Shown piece after piece: positions 51,221-61,293 of a stretch of DNA of 64,000 nt. The position numbers and the translations under genes are program-made. The notes under the pieces were generated by a model. It was given only the letters and a program-made list of their open reading frames with translations. It was not told where the DNA came from and did no database searches. Numbering within the stretch: position 1 is the first letter of the stretch; each line of letters begins with the position of its first letter. Origin of the DNA: Gemmatimonadaceae bacterium (GTDB taxonomy: Bacteria > Gemmatimonadota > Gemmatimonadetes > Gemmatimonadales > Gemmatimonadaceae); assembly GCA_016720905.1 (NCBI GenBank), contig JADKJT010000002.1, forward strand, positions 310,001 through 374,000, written 5' to 3'.

Positions 51221-53893
51221 CTACCGCTTCATCTTCGCCGTGAGCTCCGTGAGCCAGTTCTCCACGTACACCGCCGTCGGCGCGCTCGCCGCCCAACGCT
51301 CGCGAATCATCAGAAAGCGCGACCCATCGGGCGATACATCGTACTGCTGTCGATTGCGCGCGCGGCGATAGCCGGCCAACGAGAACAGCGTGCGCGGATT
51401 GCCCGGCGTGAACGTTGGCCCCGCCGGGACGTTGACCACCTTCAGCATGCCACCGCTTTCGAAAAACAGTTCGCGACCGTCGCGCGACCAGCGCGGCTCG
51501 GTGCCGCCACCGCGAGACACGACAAACTTGGCCTGCGCGTCCGGAAACGACGTGACGTAGACGTTCACGGCGCCCTCGCTTTCGCTTGACGAGTAGGCCA
51601 GCCAGCGACCGTCGGGCGACAACGCAATACTGAGCGCAAACTGCACCGAGGGCATGTCAAACACGGTGCGCAGTGTAGTATCGCCGATAAGGCGTCTGGC
51701 CTGCAGAATGTTGCGCGAGCCGGTGACATCCTTCCGCATCACCATCCACCCGCCATCACGCGAGACTTCGGCTTCCCAGAGCCCGACCTCGGCGCGCTGC
51801 AACAGGGTTGCCTTCGTGCTGCCGTCCGCCGGCGCGCGATATATGGCGACATCATCCCGACGCTTGGTGATATCGCCAGCGGCAATGAACACCAGCGATT
51901 TCCCGTCGGGCATCCATGACGGGCGCCAACTGACGACACCCGGCGTGACCAGTTTCTGACGGCTGCCATCGGCCCGTCGCAGCCACAGGTCCGTGGTTTT
52001 TGCGCGAACGCTGATCGCGAGCGACTGCCCGTCCGGCGAGAGTGCCGGATATTCGAAATGCTCCACCCACGAGGAATCGAATGCCGTGGCCTGACCGTCT
52101 CGCGTGACCCACACCAACTCATCGACGGTGCGTGCCGCTTCGTCGGTCGTGTACAACACACTCCCCGACGACGAGACCGCGAAACGCAGCGGGTCCACGC
52201 CTTCCAGGACCGACACCGACCCCGACGTGAGCGTCATCGTTTCGGCGTCAAACCCGACGGCAAACAATCCGCCCTCGCGCGCCGTGTACAGCAGGTGACC
52301 CGTCGGTGAATACCACGCACCCGCCGCGCGTGGCACCAGCAGCAGCAGACTGTCCGCGGCGAACGAATAGGCGTACACCGTCGAGGTAATGGCGCAGTTT
52401 CCCGGACACACAGAGAGGAGCACGCCCTTACTCCCGGGCAACGGCGTGATTGACGCGGCAGCTCCAGCAGACTTGTAGCCACGCAACGCCACGGCCGGTC
52501 CGCCATCGGCCGACAATCGTTTCAGTGTCGACCCTTCCGCGAAATACACGATGGTGTTGTCGGCAAGCCAGGCGCCGGAGCGCATGTCGGGCGCGATGTC
52601 CTCGGCCAGTGTCACGGCGCCACCACCCTCTACCGGGACTTTCCGAAGCTTGAAATCATGGGTCAGAAACGCGACCCACTTTCCGTCCGGCGAAAAGAAC
52701 GGCGAGTTCGCACCGTCCGTTCCGGCCATGAGCGTCGCATCAGTCGCACTGCGCAACTTGCGTTTGAGCACCCACTGCCCTTTCGCCGTATCGGCAAACA
52801 CGATGCTCGATCCATCCGGTGCGATGGCGGCTTGCATCGCCACCGCTCGTACGCCGGGCTCCAACGCGGGCTGCAAGCTACTCTGCCAGAGCTGCACACG
52901 TTGACGACTCACGGCGCTCGAGGCGGCGGGACGCGCGAAATACATCGCGGCGAAAAACACACTGGCCGCAATGGCCGACACCGTAAGCCACGTGCGGGGA
53001 TCGCGCACGAGTGGACGGGCAATCGCGACCGCACTCGTCGTCGCCGCAAACGTCGCGCCACTCGCGTTGGACAGCGCGGTCGAAAACTCGGCCGCGCTCG
53101 CATAGCGATCGGCCGGCAATTTCGCGAGCGCGGTGAACACCGCGTGCTCCACGTGCGCCGGCACCGTATCGCGCAACGTGCGCAGCGCGGTAGGCCGCTC
53201 ACTCAACACTTTCGCGACAATGGCCTGCACGCTGCCACCGGTAAACGGCGCATCGCCGGCCAGCATTTCGTACAACACGGCGCCCAACGCGTACACATCA
53301 CTGCGCGCGTCGATGGTGCGCTCGCCCATCGCCTGCTCGGGGCTCATGTACTGCGGCGTGCCGAGGCTCAGGCCCGTCTGCGTCATGCGCGCGCCGCCGG
53401 CGGACTGCACCGCGAGCGCGATGCCGAAGTCGGCCACAATCGCCTGGCCGTCGTGCAGGAGAATGTTCTCCGGCTTGATGTCGCGATGAATCACGCCCTG
53501 GCGATGCGCGTAGTCCAACGCACTCGCCACTTCGCGCGCAATGCGCACGGCCTCGGGAATAGGCAGCTGCCGTTCGCGCTCCATGCGCGCGCGCAGCGTT
53601 TCGCCGGTCACCAGCGGCATCACGTAGTACAGCAAACCGTCTGACGCACCGCTATCCAGCAGTGCGAGAATATGCGGATGCTGCAGCTTGGCGGTGGTCT
53701 TGATCTCGCTCAAGAACCGCTCGGCGCCGAATGCCGCGCCGAGGTCGGGATGCAGCACCTTGATGGCGACGTCGCGCTCGTGCTTGAGGTCGTGCGCGAG
53801 GTACACGGTGGCCATGCCGCCGGCGCCGAGTTCGCGGTCGACGCGGTAGCGGTCGGCGAGGGCTAACGTGAGACGCATCATGATGTCGCTCAC
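51221..53893 (-). CDS. Membrane Ser/Thr kinase with PD40 propeller
   Basis: 890 residues from GTG 53893, whose GTGA overlaps the stop of the preceding kinase gene by 4 bases; the N-terminus then reads SDIMMRLTLALADRYRVDREL like its paralogues. Kinase motifs are complete: GAGGMATVYLA, VAIKVLHPDL, HRDIKPENILL, DFGIAL, GTPQYMSPEQAMGE. The membrane segment lies at about 301-320 (WLTVSAIAASVFFAAMYFA). The extracellular C-terminal half contains the propeller motifs FSPDGKWVAFL, ALSPDGQSLAIS, LSPDGRWLAYSSSESE and WSRDGRELFF. It is probably the second gene of a two-kinase operon. Confidence 0.9.
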   Translation of the reverse strand: MSDIMMRLTLALADRYRVDRELGAGGMATVYLAHDLKHERDVAIKVLHPDLGAAFGAERFLSEIKTTAKLQHPHILALLDSGASDGLLYYVMPLVTGETLRARMERERQLPIPEAVRIAREVASALDYAHRQGVIHRDIKPENILLHDGQAIVADFGIALAVQSAGGARMTQTGLSLGTPQYMSPEQAMGERTIDARSDVYALGAVLYEMLAGDAPFTGGSVQAIVAKVLSERPTALRTLRDTVPAHVEHAVFTALAKLPADRYASAAEFSTALSNASGATFAATTSAVAIARPLVRDPRTWLTVSAIAASVFFAAMYFARPAASSAVSRQRVQLWQSSLQPALEPGVRAVAMQAAIAPDGSSIVFADTAKGQWVLKRKLRSATDATLMAGTDGANSPFFSPDGKWVAFLTHDFKLRKVPVEGGGAVTLAEDIAPDMRSGAWLADNTIVYFAEGSTLKRLSADGGPAVALRGYKSAGAAASITPLPGSKGVLLSVCPGNCAITSTVYAYSFAADSLLLLVPRAAGAWYSPTGHLLYTAREGGLFAVGFDAETMTLTSGSVSVLEGVDPLRFAVSSSGSVLYTTDEAARTVDELVWVTRDGQATAFDSSWVEHFEYPALSPDGQSLAISVRAKTTDLWLRRADGSRQKLVTPGVVSWRPSWMPDGKSLVFIAAGDITKRRDDVAIYRAPADGSTKATLLQRAEVGLWEAEVSRDGGWMVMRKDVTGSRNILQARRLIGDTTLRTVFDMPSVQFALSIALSPDGRWLAYSSSESEGAVNVYVTSFPDAQAKFVVSRGGGTEPRWSRDGRELFFESGGMLKVVNVPAGPTFTPGNPRTLFSLAGYRRARNRQQYDVSPDGSRFLMIRERWAASAPTAVYVENWLTELTAKMKR

Positions 53894-56551
53894 TTGGCCG
53901 CGCCATCGATGGCGGCTTTCAGCCGCGTGATGAAGTCGGGAATGAAACGGAGATAGCGCGATTCCGTCTGCGCCGGGCTTTGCGCGTAGATGATGCCACC
54001 GTCCCACGACGCGCGATTGGACCACCCGGGTGTGTCGGTGAACAGGGGATCACGAGCCCACACGCTCGGCGCGCCGATGAGCGCACCGCTCACGCGATCG
54101 AAACGCGCCTTGTACCACGTCACGCCCGATCGGTAGAGCAGTTCGGTGGGCGAGAGCCAGATCGGCTCCACGCCACCGACCGCCACCTGCTGCTGCTGGG
54201 TGCCGCGAGGATATGGCCCGACGAGGAGCTGATTGGTTTGCGACGTATGCCAGGCGACACGCGTGGCGTCGGGAGAGCGCGTCATAAAGATGGCGTCCTT
54301 CGACAGGGTGTCGATGCGCACCGACCTTCCGGCCATCGTGAGACGAAAAACGATCGGGGTGCGACTGTCGCGCGCCAGGATCGTCGAGTCATCGCTGAAG
54401 TCGAGGGCATCGAGGGCATCCTGTTCGCCGACGCGCCGCATGAGGGTATCCGGAGCGCCCGTCGCGTCAGGAGAGCCGATCAGCAACGCCGCGCCGGCAT
54501 CGTCTTCCACGCGCACCACGATCCGGTCGCTCCGCGGGTTCCAGAGCGGCATCCGGATGATCGGCGCTCGGAGCCAGACCTGCGTGAGTCCACTACGCAG
54601 ATCGTAAATGCGAAGCTCGTCGCCCTCGGGCGTGGCCACCACGGCGGCCAGACGCTTCCCGTCGCGGGAGAGATCGAAACGCAGAAACGGAGCACGCTCC
54701 ATGGGCAGCGGTACCGCATCAGCCCCTTCGCGACGCACCACCATGGCCGCCAGCCGCTCAGCACCAGCGGGTGCGTAGCCGAGCAGTCCGTTCGTCGACA
54801 CTTCAAATTGCGCGATGCCACCCACATCGCGGCTCACGCCGCGCACCAGCGACACCGCCCGACCCAGCTGACGCGTGCGCGCGTCATACGATGCCCCACG
54901 GAGCGTGCCGTCGAGCGAGAGGTACGTCATGTAGGCGCCGTCGATGAGTCGGAATGCTGCCCCCGACACCGCTCGCGCCGCTTTGCCGTCTTCACGCGTC
55001 GTCGTGATGGACCGCACCTCACCTGAGGCCGGATCGATCAGCGTGGCCGTCTCGTTGTAGCTGCACAGCATCTTACGTTCGGCGGCAAGCCACTGACCCC
55101 ATACGCAGCGCGTACCCGAAATCTTTCGATCCTCGGTCACGCCCAGTTCCGGATCGAGCCAGGTCAGCCGGTAGCCATCGCCCGCGAGAGCGAAGAGACG
55201 CGTATCGGATATCCATTCCAACGTCGCCGGCGGTGCGCTCTCCATCAGTTGCCGAGGCTCGCCGCCACCGATGGGCAGGATCATGATGTGCGTCCTGGTC
55301 GCGAACGCGAGGCGCTGACCGTCCGGCGAAATGCGCGGACTGCGGCCACCCGACGTGCCGGTGATCGGCGCTGCCGACGCATCGACGAGACTGCGGCGCC
55401 ACAGCATGGTGGAGTCGCCGCGCTGCACGGCGTACACGACGAAGTCGCCGCGAGGCGCGACCGACAGTTGGCGACTCGCCGAACCGAATCCGGTGGCGAT
55501 CGTCCCCGCCACGCGCGCCATCGGCGCGCTGTCCGGAAGCGCCGCATCGAAGATCGCAGCCGAGGCCACGGCGGGTGCCTCGCGTGAGCGCCCATGCGGC
55601 CACCACCAGCGATGCGACCGTGGTGACGGCCAGTGCGGCGGCGATCACCCGTAGCCTCCGGCTGCGGTCGGTTGGAGCCTGTGCGAACGGCGTGTCCACC
55701 GCGTGGCGGTCCGCCGCGGTCGTGTTCGCGGTGAGCGCCGCGACGAACTCCGTCGTACTGGCAAAGCGATCAGCCGGCAGCTTGCTCAACGCGCGGAGCA
55801 CCGCCTGCTCCGCACCAAACGGCACGGTATCGCGCACCGTGCTGATCGACTGCGGCTTCTCGGTGAGCACGCGCGCCACGATGGCTTGCACGCTTGATCC
55901 GGTGAAGGGCGCATCGCCGGTGAGCATTTCGTACGTCACGGCGCCGAGCGCGTAGATGTCCGCGCGCGCATCGATGTGGCGTTCGCCCATCGCCTGTTCG
56001 GGGCTCATGTACTGCGGCGTACCGAGGCTCAAGCCGGTTTGCGTCATGCGCGCGCCGCCAGCGGCTTGCACCGCGAGTGCAATGCCGAAGTCGGCGACGA
56101 TGGCGTGTCCGTTCTGGAGCAGGATGTTCTCGGGCTTCACATCGCGGTGCACAATGCCGAGCGCGTGCGCCGCGCCGAGGGCGTCAGCCACTTCGCGCGC
56201 GATGCTTAGCGCGTCGTCGATCGGCAATTGCCGCTCACGGTCGAGGCGCGCGCGCAGCGTTTCGCCGGCAATGAACGGCATCACGTAGTACAACAATCCG
56301 TCCGCCGCACCGGAGTCGAGCAGCGCCAGGATATGCGGATGCTGCAGCTTGGCGGTGGTCTTGATCTCGCTCAAGAACCGCTCGGCACCGAGTGCGGCGC
56401 CAAGGTCGGGGTGCAGCACCTTGATGGCGACGTCGCGCTCGTGCTTGAGATCGTGCGCGAGGTACACGGTGGCCATGCCGCCGCGGCCGAGCTCACGCTC
56501 GACGCGGTAGCGGTCGGACAGGGCGGCCGACAGGCGCTCGCTAGTGGTCAT
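53890..56551 (-). CDS. Membrane Ser/Thr kinase with PD40-like propeller, frameshifted
   Basis: About 886 residues over two frames. From ATG 56551 (GGAG 4 bases upstream) the kinase is intact: GRGGMATVYLA, VAIKVLHPDL, HRDVKPENILL, DFGIAL, GTPQYMSPEQAMGE; it is the only full PD40 kinase here with HRDV. The membrane segment is at about 300-320 (VIAAALAVTTVASLVVAAWAL). The first frame loses the family sequence after ALTRGT and the second continues VASAAIFDAALPDSAP; the join is near 55576-55585 and needs one base fewer or two more. The propeller part (ISPDGQRLAFA, LSRDGKRLAAV) runs to the TGA at 53890. It is coupled to the next kinase by GTGA. If the break is real, a soluble propeller fragment from GTG 55569 could still be made. 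Confidence 0.82.
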
Positions 56552-56598
56552 CCGTCTCCGGCGTTCTGATGTGATGGATCAACCGCGATGAGGACTGC

Positions 56599-57153
56599 TC
56601 AGCGTGCATCGCACACCGGAATGCCTGCGGTACGGGCCGCGTACGCAATAATGCCTCGATCGCAGGTTATCAGCGACGCGCCCAACGCTTGCGCCTGGGC
56701 AAGCAAAATCCGATCGGCGGGATCACCGTGCGGCCCGCCAGGCAAGCGCGTACTGTGCACCAGCACATCGCGGCTCACCGGGACGGTGGTGATGCCGGGT
56801 GCCAGGGCGGCGCGATCCAGCCAGAGGCCAACATCGGTCCCCAGCTGCAACCGCCCTTTGCTCACGAGCATGGCGATTTCCCAGTACGAGAAGTCGCTCA
56901 CGAAGAGGCGGCGCGCGGCGGCGGCGCGATCGATGAGGGTGCGCGTCGCCTTGGGCAGCGCGCCCGCCGTGGCATCGAGCGTCCACAGCCACACATGCGT
57001 GTCGAGCAAGATCGGCGTGTCGCGGTCGGGCGACGCAGCGGCGCGCCAGACCGCAGGACGTCCGGTGTATTCCGGCTCGGGCTCGCGAACCGTCGACCGC
57101 GTCGTTCTTGCGCCCTCGCCGACTCGCCGGCGTGACGGTTGCTTTGGCGTCAC
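56599..57153 (-). CDS. VapC-like PIN-domain toxin
   Basis: PIN-domain ribonuclease of 184 residues if translated from GTG 57153, which begins one base after the antitoxin's TGA. The catalytic acidic residues are ILLDTHVWLWTLDA, SYWEIAMLVSKGRL, DPADRILLAQA and LITCDRGI, giving the usual Asp...Glu...Asp...Asp pocket. Typical VapC proteins are about 130-140 residues; this start gives an extra 50-residue, Arg- and Pro-rich N-terminus, so a later start is possible. It is paired with a Phd/YefM-like antitoxin gene and ends 47 bases before the kinase start. It is expected to cleave RNA when not bound by its antitoxin. Confidence 0.85.
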   Translation of the reverse strand: MTPKQPSRRRVGEGARTTRSTVREPEPEYTGRPAVWRAAASPDRDTPILLDTHVWLWTLDATAGALPKATRTLIDRAAAARRLFVSDFSYWEIAMLVSKGRLQLGTDVGLWLDRAALAPGITTVPVSRDVLVHSTRLPGGPHGDPADRILLAQAQALGASLITCDRGIIAYAARTAGIPVCDAR

Positions 57154-57154
57154 G

Positions 57155-57451
57155 TCAAGTCGAAGGACGCGATGCAAGAGGCTCAGTGGTCGACGCGGAC
57201 CAGAGCGCATCGTCGGGCGAGATGATATCACCGTGAGCCACGACGCTGCCACGGATAAACCCCCAAGGGGATTCGATCTGTGCCTGAACCGCCGACACCC
57301 GAACCACCGGCCGCCCGCGCTTCGTGACGATCACGTCAGCGTCGGTGCGGGCGATCTGATCCATGAGTTCGAGGCAGGTGGCCTTGAATTCACTCGCTGA
57401 GATGGTTGCTGCGGCTGGCGCAGACCTGGACCGCACCGGCTGACGGGGCAT
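57155..57451 (-). CDS. Phd/YefM-like antitoxin
   Basis: 98 residues from ATG 57451 (AGGA 8 bases upstream); ATG 57460 is also in frame. TISASEFKATCLELMDQIARTDADVIVTKRGRPVVRVS is the Phd/YefM antitoxin and DNA-binding domain. The C-terminus (GSVVAHGDIISPDDALWS) is the toxin-binding tail seen in PIN-associated members. It should neutralise the PIN toxin encoded just downstream and repress the operon through the palindrome at 57483-57496. The order antitoxin-toxin and the one-base spacing fit a standard type II module. Confidence 0.87.
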   Translation of the reverse strand: MPRQPVRSRSAPAAATISASEFKATCLELMDQIARTDADVIVTKRGRPVVRVSAVQAQIESPWGFIRGSVVAHGDIISPDDALWSASTTEPLASRPST

Positions 57452-57482
57452 GGGCTTCATCCTGAGAAGTGGTCAAAACAAT

Positions 57483-57496
57483 ATGACCATGGTCAT
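57483..57496. promoter_or_regulatory. Palindromic operator candidate of the toxin-antitoxin operon
   Basis: ATGACCATGGTCAT is a perfect 14-base palindrome, 31 bases before the antitoxin start at 57451, with a further GTATGAC half-site just beyond it. It is the right place for antitoxin autoregulation. Confidence 0.6.
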
Positions 57497-57522
57497 TCTG
57501 TATGACAAGGCGATACTGGACC

Positions 57523-57957
57523 TCACTGTCGATTCACCAGCCCAAACTGTTGATCCAGCCAGCGCGTGGACTCCGACACCCACATCGGCCGCGGCAGGAA
57601 ATGTCCGCCTTCAAACAGCCCCTGCTTTTTGGTACCCGGCGGTGAGCCGAGCAGCCGGAGAAAGGGGACTTGCGACGACTCGTACGGAAAGACGCTGTCG
57701 TAGCGGCCACTGAGCATGTCCAACAGCGCGAGAATGTGCGGATGATTGAGTCGCGCCGTGATGGCGATCTCGCGCAGGAAGCGTTCGCCGGTGAGGGACT
57801 GGGTGAGCTCCGGCTTGAGCAGCTTGATCGCCACATCGCGGTCGTGCTTGAGATCGCGCGCGAGGTACACAGTGGCCATGCCGCCGGCGCCGAGCTCGCG
57901 GTCGACGCGGTAGCGGTCAGACAGCGCCGCAGAAAGGCGCGCGAGGATGGTGCTCAC
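57523..57957 (-). pseudogene. Kinase-hydrolase deletion fusion remnant
   Basis: 144 residues from GTG 57957. The first about 80 residues are the N-lobe of a kinase (LSAALSDRYRVDRELGAGGMATVYLA, VAIKLLKPEL, LNHPHILALLD). It then switches without a frame break to MLSGRYDSVFPYESSQVPFL and GGHFLPRPMWVSESTRWLDQ, which match the last 60 residues of the alpha/beta hydrolase domain found at the end of some kinase-hydrolase proteins, including the catalytic-His-like GGHFLPRP. The middle of the gene (kinase C-lobe, HRD, DFG, and most of the hydrolase) is missing. The joint lies at LLD|MLSG. No activity is expected, though a short protein could still be made. Confidence 0.75.
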
Positions 57958-58066
57958 GCGGAGGCTCTCTCGGTTGGACTGGACTTCGCGACCGTCATGG
58001 CAGCGAATATGCCTCGCCGGCGCCCGTCATGACCAGTGGGCGATTCGTTGTACGTTCGGCCACGCG

Positions 58067-60499
58067 CTACCGCTCGAAACTCGCCATGATCGCTTCGGCG
58101 CGAGGGTCACGGCGAAGCGCGTCGTAGCGCTCAGCGCGGTTGTACATCTGCAGCCAGCTGTCAGGTTGTTTCACGGCACGTTCAATCATCGCCAGCGCGG
58201 CCGCGTGATCACCCAGCTGTTCCAGCGCCGCGGCCAGCACGCCCATGGCCGGCATCTCGCCACCATTCTTGTTGCGCAAGTTCTCCATGGCCCGCCGCGC
58301 ATCTGCGGCGCGCCCGGCCCGGGCGAGAACGAACGCGAGAATGCCTTCGGTCTGATTCGGAAGATTCTTCGGCAGTTGTTCCAGGTTGCGCTGCAGCGCG
58401 AGAATCGCCTCATCGTGCCGTCCGAGATAGCTCAGCGCCTCGGCGCGAGCATCCCAAGCCAACGCGTATGTCGAGTCCATGGACAAGATCGATCGCGTGG
58501 CGGAGTCGACCTCACGGTAGCGACGCTCGGTCATGAGCAGCTGTGCGCCCCATGTCCGGGCGATCAATGACGCGGGTTCCGCCGACTGTGCGCGCGCGGC
58601 GCGGTCACGGGCTTCGGCGAAGCGTCCCATGTGGACAAGATTGAGCGCGTGCCAGCCCCAGAGAATGGCAATACTGGAATCGAGCGCTTGCGCTCGCCGG
58701 TACGTCCTGTCGGCCTCAGCGTTCTCGAAAATGCCCATCTGTGCCGAAGCGATGGCCCCCCAGGCCTCGGCCACGGTGGAATCGATGGCGATGGCCTTTC
58801 GTGCGGCCGCGATGGCCAGCGGCGCCATGGTGCGTGCCGTGCCTTGTTCGTAGAACGGGATGGATGACAACGCCAGCCCCAGCGCCGCGTGCGCGCGAGC
58901 GAACTGCGGATCGCGAGCCACCGCACGTTCGAACAGCGCAATCGACTGGCGCACCGTTTGCACGGTCCGGCGTCCGAACAACACCTGTCCCTGCAAATAC
59001 AACGCGTACGCTTCGGGGTCGGCGGTCTCAACACGCGTCGGCCCTGTCGCGCGCACCCCACCGAGCGCGCCAAGCAGTTTGGTCGCCACGGCGCGCGCAA
59101 TCTCGTCCTGCAACGCGAAGACATTCGTCAGCGGCCGATCGTACTTCTCCGTCCACGTCACCGCGCCATCCGTCGCCGACACCAGCGACACGTTCACACG
59201 CACCTGCCCTGCTGCGCGCTGCACACTGCCGGTGAGCAGCGACCCCACGCCGAGTTCCCTGGCAATCGCGCTTTCGTCCAGGCCGCGCGCCTGGAGCGCA
59301 CCGGCACTGGAGCGTCCGATCACCCGCACACCGGTCTTGGACAGTGCGCGCGTCATCTCCTCGGCGAGTCCGATACCGAAGAAATCATCGGCCTTGTCGC
59401 CGCTCAGATTGGCCAACGGCAGCACGGCGATTGAGCGATTCGTCGCCGCGCTCGCCGGCGCCGCAGCGACCGCGGCGTACCCGCGGGAATTCCCCAGCGG
59501 CTGCCGTGTCTTCACCCAGACCGCCGCGACGATGGCCACCACCAGGACACCGGCGGCGATCGCCACGCTGCGTGGCGACCGCCGTGGCATGGTGCGTACC
59601 GAATGGCTGCGAGCACCCGTGGCGCCCGAGGGGGTCACCACACCGTCCAGCGACTGCAGTACTTCTTCCGCATTGGCCGGCCGATGTGTCGGGTCCTTGG
59701 ACAGACACCGCTGCACCAGATCGTCCAGTGCCGTCGGCACGTCCCGGTTGCGCGACGTCACGGCGGCCGGCGTTTCCGACAGGTGCGCCGCAATCATCTG
59801 CGCCGAATTCACTTTCCCGGCGAACGGATGCGTACCGGTCAGCAACTCGTACGCAACGACGCCCCAGGCGTAAATGTCGGCGCGCAAATCCACGTCGGCG
59901 CCAACGGCCTGTTCGGGCGCCATATAGGCAGGCGTACCGATCGACCCGCCCGCCTGCGTGAGCGAAGCACTCGTGCTGCTGTTGGCACTGCCATCAAGGG
60001 TGCGCGAGGCGCTGAGCGCCTTGGCAATGCCGAAATCGGTGACGACGGCGGTGCCACCCGACAACAGGATATTCTCCGGCTTGATGTCGCGATGCACCAC
60101 GCCTTGCGAATGCGCGTAGGCCAGCGCGCGCGCCACGTCGCGCAGGATGCTCACCGCCTGAGCCACACCGAGCGCCGCACCACCGGCAATGCGCGCCCGT
60201 AGCGATTCGCCGGTGACGAACGGCATCGTGTAATACGGCAACGATCCCGAGCTCCCCGTACTCAATACCGGCACGATATTCGCCTGCTGCAATCGTGCCG
60301 CGAGCTTCACTTCCCGCGCGAATCGCTCCGCGCTGACGCCCTCGGCCAACTCGGGGGCAATGACCTTGACCACCACGGTTCGGCCAAGCGCGCGCTCATG
60401 CGCCACGAACACGCGCGACATGCCGCCGCCGCCGAGCTCGCGCTCGAGCGTGTAGGCGTCACCAAGGGTGGTCTGGAGTTGGTCGCGGATATCGGTCAT
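58067..60499 (-). CDS. Membrane Ser/Thr kinase with TolB-like and TPR domains
   Basis: 810 residues from ATG 60499. Kinase residues 15-275 have ELGGGGMSRVFVAHE, VVVKVIAPEL, HRDIKPENILL, DFGIAK and GTPAYMAPEQ. A membrane segment lies at about 308-330 (VAIAAGVLVVAIVAAVWV). Then comes a TolB-N/FlgO-like segment from about 350 (SIAVLPLANLSGDKADDFFGIG) and a TPR array at about 490-790. It shares this layout with the kinase at 3599 but is membrane-bound and belongs to the MSRVF-type subfamily together with the kinase at 62839. It is the first gene of the second island, 109 bases before the deletion remnant. Confidence 0.88.
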   Translation of the reverse strand: MTDIRDQLQTTLGDAYTLERELGGGGMSRVFVAHERALGRTVVVKVIAPELAEGVSAERFAREVKLAARLQQANIVPVLSTGSSGSLPYYTMPFVTGESLRARIAGGAALGVAQAVSILRDVARALAYAHSQGVVHRDIKPENILLSGGTAVVTDFGIAKALSASRTLDGSANSSTSASLTQAGGSIGTPAYMAPEQAVGADVDLRADIYAWGVVAYELLTGTHPFAGKVNSAQMIAAHLSETPAAVTSRNRDVPTALDDLVQRCLSKDPTHRPANAEEVLQSLDGVVTPSGATGARSHSVRTMPRRSPRSVAIAAGVLVVAIVAAVWVKTRQPLGNSRGYAAVAAAPASAATNRSIAVLPLANLSGDKADDFFGIGLAEEMTRALSKTGVRVIGRSSAGALQARGLDESAIARELGVGSLLTGSVQRAAGQVRVNVSLVSATDGAVTWTEKYDRPLTNVFALQDEIARAVATKLLGALGGVRATGPTRVETADPEAYALYLQGQVLFGRRTVQTVRQSIALFERAVARDPQFARAHAALGLALSSIPFYEQGTARTMAPLAIAAARKAIAIDSTVAEAWGAIASAQMGIFENAEADRTYRRAQALDSSIAILWGWHALNLVHMGRFAEARDRAARAQSAEPASLIARTWGAQLLMTERRYREVDSATRSILSMDSTYALAWDARAEALSYLGRHDEAILALQRNLEQLPKNLPNQTEGILAFVLARAGRAADARRAMENLRNKNGGEMPAMGVLAAALEQLGDHAAALAMIERAVKQPDSWLQMYNRAERYDALRRDPRAEAIMASFER

Positions 60500-60714
60500 G
60501 CGAGCAGACAATATGGCGGAACTCCCTCGCTGACGGGGTTGTCAGACGGCCTGAGTCGGTAGCCGAATGCAGGGGGCGCGGGGCCAAGCGGGCTCAGGTG
60601 AGAAGATTTTGTCAATTGGCGCAATTGTCCGGGCCAGTGCAATATCAACGTCTCACCTGCAGCAACCGTCCGATTCACTGTGCGGGCCTCGTTGGCCGCC
60701 GTCACGAGGGTCCT

Positions 60715-61182
60715 ATGCGCAAACTTCTTATTCTTGCCGCAACACTGGCTGCCTGCTCCAAAGCCGAAACGCCGGCGGCCGACTCCACGGCCATGGCACC
60801 GGCCCCCGCGATGGCCCCCGCACCGGCCAATCTCACCGGAGCCGATGTCGCGGGAACCTGGAAGGGCATGACCATGGGCGAAACCAGTGATTCGGTGACA
60901 GCTCGCTGGACGGCAGTGAACGTCAATGACTCGACGGGCACTATCACCATCGATGGGTCGAAAGACGCCATTCCGTTCACGCGGATGTTCGATGCCGACA
61001 GCATGGTGGCCACGTCCAAACCGTACGCGAATCCGGCCGATGCGAAAGGACCCAAACTGCTGTTCCGGTCCGTTGGCCGCTTGAAGGATGGCAAACTCGT
61101 GGGCACCTCGGCGAACATGCTGGCCAGCAAGCCGGATTCGGTCGTCCAGCGTGGCCGCTGGGAGGCGACGCGGGCGCCGTAA
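60715..61182 (+). CDS. Small exported lipoprotein of unknown function
   Basis: 155 residues with a lipobox (LAATLAACSKAE) and a Pro/Ala-rich linker (MAPAPAMAPAPA). The mature beta-rich domain runs AGTWKGMTMGETSDSVTARW...GTITIDG...RGRWEATRAP. It looks like a lipocalin-like or small beta-barrel binding domain but I cannot assign a family. GAGGG lies 5 bases before ATG 60715. A perfect-stem terminator follows, so it is a single-gene unit, divergent from the TPR kinase over 215 bases. Confidence 0.75.
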   Translation: MRKLLILAATLAACSKAETPAADSTAMAPAPAMAPAPANLTGADVAGTWKGMTMGETSDSVTARWTAVNVNDSTGTITIDGSKDAIPFTRMFDADSMVATSKPYANPADAKGPKLLFRSVGRLKDGKLVGTSANMLASKPDSVVQRGRWEATRAP

Positions 61183-61206
61183 GCGCATCGCCTGCTGCCG
61201 TGCCAC

Positions 61207-61236
61207 CACGGGCCGCCTCGCATGAGGCGGCCCGTG
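61207..61236 (+). terminator. Terminator hairpin after the small lipoprotein
   Basis: CACGGGCCGCCTC pairs perfectly with GAGGCGGCCCGTG around a GCAT loop, 24 bases after the stop at 61182. The T-tract is weak (GCGTTTG). Confidence 0.75.
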
Positions 61237-61293
61237 GCGTTTGACGTCGTCGCGCAATGGCCCGGTCGAAGCCGCCCCGGTAGTTTTCCCGGC

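Noticed and set aside
57154..57252. Upstream extension of the PIN toxin to 57252
   Set aside because: It overlaps the antitoxin and adds no conserved residues; GTG 57153 directly after the antitoxin stop fits better.
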